Of a stretch of 38,981 nt of DNA, positions 35,026 through 38,981 are shown in pieces. The notes below the pieces were generated by a model. The model ran no database searches. It worked only from the letters and a program-made list of their open reading frames with translations, and had not been told where the DNA came from. Source of the DNA: Chloroflexota bacterium (GTDB taxonomy: Bacteria > Chloroflexota > Anaerolineae > Anaerolineales > Anaerolineaceae). The first letter of the stretch is position 1, and every line of letters starts with the position of its first letter. The stretch is taken from NCBI GenBank assembly GCA_029777225.1, contig JAKOSR010000065.1, positions 1 through 38,981 on the forward strand. The letters are read 5' to 3'. The position numbers and the translations under genes are program-made.

Positions 35026-35739
35026 TTAGTCAGCGGGTGATGGAGGGGTCACATCCCCTTGAAGGGTGGTGTACGTTTGCCATAAAACCTGCCGGTCCAC
35101 GTCCAGTGTCAGGTAAGCACGCATCTGGCGGGAGGCAGCCGCACGGAAGGTTGGATCACCGCCGTTGGCCTCGATGACGGATTGCAGGGCAGCCAGGTCA
35201 TTTGAGTCCAGCATCGCGCGGAACTGACCGGTGGAAAAAATATGCGGTTCGGTCGTTTCCGGGGTGTCAATGCTTGGAGAGACCTGCGTTACGGGAAGTT
35301 CAACCAAAGGCAGGTCAGTGTTTAGCGCGTCGGTTTCAACATCCAAGGGCGTAGACGCGTTGTCCGTTAGCGGCAGAGGCTCAGAAACGGCGGACAAACC
35401 TTCAGGATTGTTGGTTTCCGCCTGCCACACGCCCGCGTCCAACGAGCGGCCTTCCATTGGCAGAGGCTGTTCAATCTCACCTGGTGTTTCTGCATCCAAC
35501 TCGGTGGGGATGGGTTGGGTGCCGCCGGCGTCTACTGGCGCGGATGAGCTTGCGTTGTTTTCCTCACGGGCAAAATCCAAGAGCCAGGTAGGGATGCCAT
35601 CCGTCGGCCCTTCCTGGGGCGCGGAGAGGACAACTTTCTGGGTATCGTCGCTTGCGGCTGGGTCACCTGCCGAGACGCTGACAGGTTGGGTGCTTGTCAG
35701 CGGGATGGGTTGAGTGTCCTCGTCGGGGTTGGCCGTCAT
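35026..35739 (-). CDS. Acidic, mostly disordered protein encoded directly after rpoD
   Basis: I do not recognise this family. The 237-residue protein is rich in Thr, Pro, Asp, Glu and Ala, and its first ~165 residues look disordered. Two similar TQPIP phrases occur (DEDTQPIPL, GGTQPIPTE), along with a short IPTWLLDFAREE helix. The last ~70 residues (STGQFRAMLDSNDLAALQS to the end) look helical and ordered. There is no signal peptide, membrane segment or cysteine. Its ATG lies two bases after the rpoD stop, so it is co-translated with the main sigma factor. A role tied to sigma or RNA polymerase is only suggested by context. Confidence 0.75.
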   Translation of the reverse strand: MTANPDEDTQPIPLTSTQPVSVSAGDPAASDDTQKVVLSAPQEGPTDGIPTWLLDFAREENNASSSAPVDAGGTQPIPTELDAETPGEIEQPLPMEGRSLDAGVWQAETNNPEGLSAVSEPLPLTDNASTPLDVETDALNTDLPLVELPVTQVSPSIDTPETTEPHIFSTGQFRAMLDSNDLAALQSVIEANGGDPTFRAAASRQMRAYLTLDVDRQVLWQTYTTLQGDVTPPSPAD

Positions 35740-35741
35740 GC

Positions 35742-36944
35742 TCAGTCCCCCAGGTAGTCACGCAATTTTCGGCGGACGCTGGGATGACGCAGGCGGGTGA
35801 GCGCCTGGGCTTCAATCTGGCGCACGCGTTCACGGGTGACGCCCATCTTGCGGCCGACTTCCTCAAGGGTGTAGGCCTGGCCGTCCAGCAAGCCATAACG
35901 CAATTGCAGAATACGGACTTCGCGGGGGGGAAGGCTGTTCAGAACCTCTTCGAGGTGTTCACGCAGGAGATTGTAGGTGGCGGTATCATCCGGCGGCGGG
36001 GCTTCATCGTCTTCGATGAAATCACCGAGCACGGAATCTTCTTCATCATCGGTTGGCGTCTCAAGGGAAAGCGGCCGGCGAGCCACCTGGATCATGTTTT
36101 CCACTTTCTTGGGTGGCACTTCCAGGCGTTCGGCCAACTCTTCCACGCTGGGGTCACGCCCGAGTTGTTGGGTCAACTGGTGTTGGACGCGCAGGAGTTT
36201 ATTGATTTGGTCGCCCATGTGGACAGGAACACGGATGGTGCGGCCCTGGTCGGCAATCGCGCGGGTGACAGCCTGGCGAATCCACCAGGTGGCATAGGTG
36301 CTAAATTTATGCCCGCGGGTATAGTCAAACTTCTTGGTGGCACGGATGAGGCCGATGTTGCCTTCCTGGATGAGGTCCAGGAAATTGACACCACGGCCCA
36401 TGTACTTTTTGGCCACGCTGATGACAAGGCGCGAATTGGCGGTAATCAGATGCTCACGGGCTTCCCAACCATCTTCAATGGCCTTGCGGAGTTCCTGCTT
36501 TTTCTTTTCGCTCAGGTTGCCCTTGGCAAGCTCCTCGCGGGCCTGGCGTCCTTTTTCGATACGCTGGGCCAGGAGCTTTTCTTCCTGGATATCGGAAAGC
36601 AGGGGGACGCGGCTGACTTCCTTGAGGTACAAGCCAATCGTATCGTCTGTATCGATATTGGCCAGGTCGTCGATTTGCCTGGTTTCTTCAATCGTTTCCA
36701 CGAGTTCATCGTCGCTTGGCTCTTCGCGTTGGCTGGTTTCCTCCGTGTAGTTAATACCGGCAGAGAGGAGCGCGGAATAAGCTTCTTCCAGCTGATCGAG
36801 GTCCTGTTCCGCGTCAGGGAAAAATTGGAGGATGTCATCATAGGTGACATAGGTTTTCTTCCGGCCATATTCCAACAACCGACCAAGGGCGGAAGAGTCC
36901 TGGTCTTCGTCCATCATTGTTTTGTTATTATTGATTCTTGCCAT
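35742..36944 (-). CDS. rpoD: RNA polymerase primary sigma factor (RpoD/SigA type)
   Basis: This is the main sigma factor for housekeeping promoters. The 400 residues show a short region 1.1-like N-terminus (about 20-65), region 1.2 ([18 protein letters not shown]), region 2 ([20 protein letters not shown], then [18 protein letters not shown] for -10 binding), region 3 ([15 protein letters not shown]) and region 4 with the -35 helix-turn-helix ([21 protein letters not shown]). The ATG at 36944 has only a distant AAAGG, and two later ATGs (codons 10-11) are possible. The promoters read in this window (TTGACN with TAGAAT or TATAAT) match what such a sigma recognises. It is the first gene of a four-gene unit. 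Confidence 0.97.
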   Translation of the reverse strand: MARINNNKTMMDEDQDSSALGRLLEYGRKKTYVTYDDILQFFPDAEQDLDQLEEAYSALLSAGINYTEETSQREEPSDDELVETIEETRQIDDLANIDTDDTIGLYLKEVSRVPLLSDIQEEKLLAQRIEKGRQAREELAKGNLSEKKKQELRKAIEDGWEAREHLITANSRLVISVAKKYMGRGVNFLDLIQEGNIGLIRATKKFDYTRGHKFSTYATWWIRQAVTRAIADQGRTIRVPVHMGDQINKLLRVQHQLTQQLGRDPSVEELAERLEVPPKKVENMIQVARRPLSLETPTDDEEDSVLGDFIEDDEAPPPDDTATYNLLREHLEEVLNSLPPREVRILQLRYGLLDGQAYTLEEVGRKMGVTRERVRQIEAQALTRLRHPSVRRKLRDYLGD

Positions 36945-36993
36945 TCGCTGATTTATTGACCTTTTTTTGAGTTTTCACTAATCGCACTCCAAT

Positions 36994-37022
36994 AGATTAC
37001 AATATTTTGGACCGAAATACAA
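36994..37022 (-). promoter_or_regulatory. rpoD promoter candidate
   Basis: On the minus strand, TTGTAT (37017-37022), a 17-nt spacer and TAATCT (36994-36999) give a leader of about 45 nt. Confidence 0.45.
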
Positions 37023-37028
37023 GTATTT

Positions 37029-37056
37029 TTGAAAATTCACATAAATTTCATATGAT
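37029..37056 (+). promoter_or_regulatory. Second, distal promoter candidate for the GT87-pfk genes
   Basis: TTGAAA (37029-37034), a 16-nt spacer and TATGAT (37051-37056). It would give a long leader (about 150 nt), so the proximal promoter at 37147 is preferred. Confidence 0.35.
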
Positions 37057-37146
37057 CTCACAAAAACGCGGGTCAAGCGTGCCGGGAAGCGGCTGAAGAA
37101 TGATGGCCTAACCCAGGTGCGTGGGAATGGAGGTAGAAGGGTTTGT

Positions 37147-37175
37147 TTGACCCTCGGCTGGCTTACAGGTAGAAT
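37147..37175 (+). promoter_or_regulatory. Promoter of the GT87-like gene and pfk
   Basis: TTGACC (37147-37152), a 17-nt spacer and TAGAAT (37170-37175) have the same two hexamers and spacing as the tRNA-Glu promoter. The leader is about 30 nt and carries AAAAGG. Confidence 0.75.
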
Positions 37176-37212
37176 TCGCGTCGAAGAAATCTGAGAGAAA
37201 AGGCAAGTTGCT

Positions 37213-38436
37213 TTGTTAAAGAAGACTGCCAATTATTGGCTACCAATCCTGGTCATCGCGCTCCTGGTGGGAGGCGCACTTTTGAGTTTGCGTTTGACCG
37301 AAAAGTACCCCACGTGGGATGAATTCGCGCCACGCTGGACTGCCGCCCGGCTATGGTTGCGGCAGGGCGTCTCGCCATATTCCGATCAAACCCACCAGGA
37401 GACCCTCAATATCCTCTCGGATTACAACCTGAAGGCCTCACCGCAGACGCAAGGCTATTTTACCGACCTCGCTTTTTACCTGTTTTTTTTCCTTCCTTTC
37501 AGCCTAATTAGCTTCCCAGTGGCGCGCGCCATCTGGATGACGCTGGTGGCGGCTTCAATTGTTGTCTCGGTATACGTCAGCATCGACCTGGCGGGTTTGA
37601 AGCTGAGCGTGTTGGCCAAGTTACTGTTTTGCCTGTTGGTACTGGCGTGGTATCCCTCCATCAGGCTCATCCTGAGCGCGAGCCCGTTGCCGCCATTTAT
37701 CCTGATGGTGCTGGCTGCCTGCGCGCAGGCTGTGAAACGCAAAGGGACCAGCGCCGGTGTGTTTTTCTTCCTGGCTGCCGGCATGATACCCCTCAGCCTA
37801 CTGCTCGTCGTCTTTTTTGTGATTTGGTATGCCACCCGGAGGGACAACTCTCTGCTTAGTATTTACCTGGTGGGCATCGGATTTTTGTTGCTGTCGTCGC
37901 TCATTCTGTTCCAAAACTGGCTGGCAGAGTGGTTTGCCCGCCTAATCGCGTTGACCCAGGGATTGGAGTGGATTGACACCCCGCTTATACGCCTTGGCGC
38001 CCTGTTGCCGGGCGCGGCGAACCAGCTGAGCCTCATCCTACATGTTGTGGTGTTTATTTATCTCTTGGTGGAATGGTATGGCATCCCTTCGCTGGACACA
38101 CGCGGTCTCTTGTGGAAGCTGATGCTCACCATAAACCTGCTCTACCTTTTCAACTTGAGTTCTGAAATAGCCTACTTGATTTTGTTGTTGCCGGCTTTGT
38201 TTACATTATTTAGGTACTTAATGGAAAAATGGCAGTTATTTGGTAAAATAATTGTTTGGATTGCTTTTATCGCACTCATCCTGTTTTATTGGAGCAAAAG
38301 CCAGCCACAGCCGCAATGGTTGTTCAAGGAACCCTCAAGCATCGTCCTGATGTTGCCGGCGGTGACCCTGATTGGATTGCAATGGTTCAGATGGTGGGCG
38401 ACAAAAAGTCCGTTAGCCAGAATTAAGAATCAATAA
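37213..38436 (+). CDS. Multi-pass membrane protein, GT87/DUF2029-like mannosyltransferase family
   Basis: This 407-residue integral membrane protein has about ten predicted helices, the first at residues 9-26. The first outer loop holds TWDEFAPRWTAARLWLRQGVSPYSD, like the conserved Asp-bearing loop of GT87 (PimE-type) polyprenyl-phosphate-mannose-dependent transferases. The match is partial, so a different GT-C enzyme is possible. The start is a TTG. An in-frame TGA lies seven codons upstream, the next ATG is deep inside a later helix, and AAAAGG lies about 10 nt before the TTG. The gene is divergent from rpoD and 18 bp before pfk. Confidence 0.78.
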   Translation: MLKKTANYWLPILVIALLVGGALLSLRLTEKYPTWDEFAPRWTAARLWLRQGVSPYSDQTHQETLNILSDYNLKASPQTQGYFTDLAFYLFFFLPFSLISFPVARAIWMTLVAASIVVSVYVSIDLAGLKLSVLAKLLFCLLVLAWYPSIRLILSASPLPPFILMVLAACAQAVKRKGTSAGVFFFLAAGMIPLSLLLVVFFVIWYATRRDNSLLSIYLVGIGFLLLSSLILFQNWLAEWFARLIALTQGLEWIDTPLIRLGALLPGAANQLSLILHVVVFIYLLVEWYGIPSLDTRGLLWKLMLTINLLYLFNLSSEIAYLILLLPALFTLFRYLMEKWQLFGKIIVWIAFIALILFYWSKSQPQPQWLFKEPSSIVLMLPAVTLIGLQWFRWWATKSPLARIKNQ

Positions 38437-38454
38437 TATTGGAGGCATTATCCC

Positions 38455-38981
38455 ATGGCAAAGAAGCGTTTGGGTGTATTAACTGGGGGCGGTGACGTCC
38501 CTGGTCTTAATATCGCGATCAAATCCGTTGTGCTCAACGGTGTGGCAGATGACTATGAAGTCATAGGCATCCGTCGTGGGTGGGGTGGGTTGTTGAATTA
38601 TGAAATTGACAATCCCGCGACGCATGAAGAATACATTCGCGAGCTAAATCCGCTGGTTGTTCGCAGGGTTGACCGCACGGGTGGCACTTTTTTGCACACC
38701 TCCCGCACCAATCCGAGCAAGGTGCGCCCCAAGGACACCCCGGAATTCCTGCTGAATTCCAAGCTGGGAAAGGTCATTTCAGAGGATGGCACCAAGGATT
38801 ACACCGACCATGTTTTGAAGGTGCTGGACCACCTCAAGCTTGATTCATTAATATCCATCGGCGGGGACGACACGTTGTCTTACTCCGCGCGATTATGCAA
38901 GGAAGGTTTCCCGATGGTTGGCATTCCCAAGACCATGGACAACGACGTGCTGGGCACGGATTACTGCATCGGGTTTTCAAC
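38455..38981 (+). CDS. pfkA: 6-phosphofructokinase, PPi-dependent type by motif (3' end cut by window)
   Basis: The frame is open to the window edge, so only the first 175 residues are seen. It starts MAKKRLGVLTGGGDVPGLN with GGAGG about 9 nt upstream. Two positions that separate phosphate donors are visible: GGDDT (Asp139, equivalent to E. coli Gly104) and PKTMDND (Lys159, equivalent to Gly124). ATP enzymes usually have Gly at both, and Asp plus Lys is the pattern of pyrophosphate-dependent PFK, which works reversibly. The gene is missing from the ORF track because no stop falls inside the window. It follows the GT87-like gene by 18 bp and probably shares its promoter. Confidence 0.9.
   Translation, partial: MAKKRLGVLTGGGDVPGLNIAIKSVVLNGVADDYEVIGIRRGWGGLLNYEIDNPATHEEYIRELNPLVVRRVDRTGGTFLHTSRTNPSKVRPKDTPEFLLNSKLGKVISEDGTKDYTDHVLKVLDHLKLDSLISIGGDDTLSYSARLCKEGFPMVGIPKTMDNDVLGTDYCIGFS

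Noticed and set aside
35694-36959. 421-aa plus-strand ORF
   Set aside because: It is the antisense shadow of rpoD, whose sigma regions are unmistakable. The shadow shows no family features.

Overview
The window looks like a contiguous chromosomal stretch from an anaerobic or facultative bacterium of the Chloroflexota, most likely class Anaerolineae. This is an inference from gene content and protein style. It rests on long secreted proteins, Thr-Pro rich linkers next to a membrane segment, many lipoprotein or secreted enzymes, a PPi-type phosphofructokinase alongside pyruvate phosphate dikinase, and an L31 protein with an RNA-polymerase-alpha-like tail. The base composition looks even throughout. 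I see no insertion sequence, phage gene, integrase or CRISPR array.

Layout. 1-2000 (+): the end of recG, then coaD and a coiled-coil protein. 2021-5930 (-): lon and folC. 5957-11869 (-): a three-gene unit with its own promoter and terminator, encoding two divergent protein-kinase-like proteins and a membrane-anchored, TPR-like protein with a Thr-Pro linker. 11929-13146 (+): serC with promoter and terminator. 13204-15079 (-): a 73-residue protein and the ComM/YifB-type AAA+ ATPase. 15175-21339 (+): a secreted C25 (gingipain-like) protease, a CapA-like lipoprotein and methionine gamma-lyase. 21508-21660 (-): a complete tRNA-Glu(UUC) unit. 21768-27022 (+): rplU-rpmA-rpmE with leader and terminator, then tdk-hpt-cca-hydrolase-nitroreductase. 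27019-27981 (-): an alpha-toroid-like protein. 28198-31091 (+): ppdK. 31276-33779 (-): a lytic transglycosylase lipoprotein. 33814-37022 (-): rpoD, an acidic disordered protein, ndk, and a DUF2007-phosphatase-like fusion. 37147-38981 (+): a GT87-like membrane protein and the start of a PPi-type pfk.

How the genes relate. Most are housekeeping: DNA repair, CoA, folate, serine, nucleotide salvage, translation, the main sigma factor and central carbon flow. PPDK and a PPi-type PFK in one window point to pyrophosphate-linked glycolysis/gluconeogenesis. The CCA-adding enzyme fits the tRNA gene that lacks an encoded CCA end.

The most unusual items are four. (1) The kinase-pair operon, where both proteins share the same altered catalytic signature (D-x-K-x2-H-x-[FY]-W plus IDW in place of HRDxKPxN plus DFG). 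(2) The L31 protein fused to an alpha-CTD-like domain. (3) A recurring promoter layout with the -10 box 6-7 nt before the start codon, predicting leaderless mRNAs for three genes. (4) A phosphatase-like fusion lacking its catalytic-loop arginine, in the rpoD operon. All calls come from reading the sequence; no database search was run.
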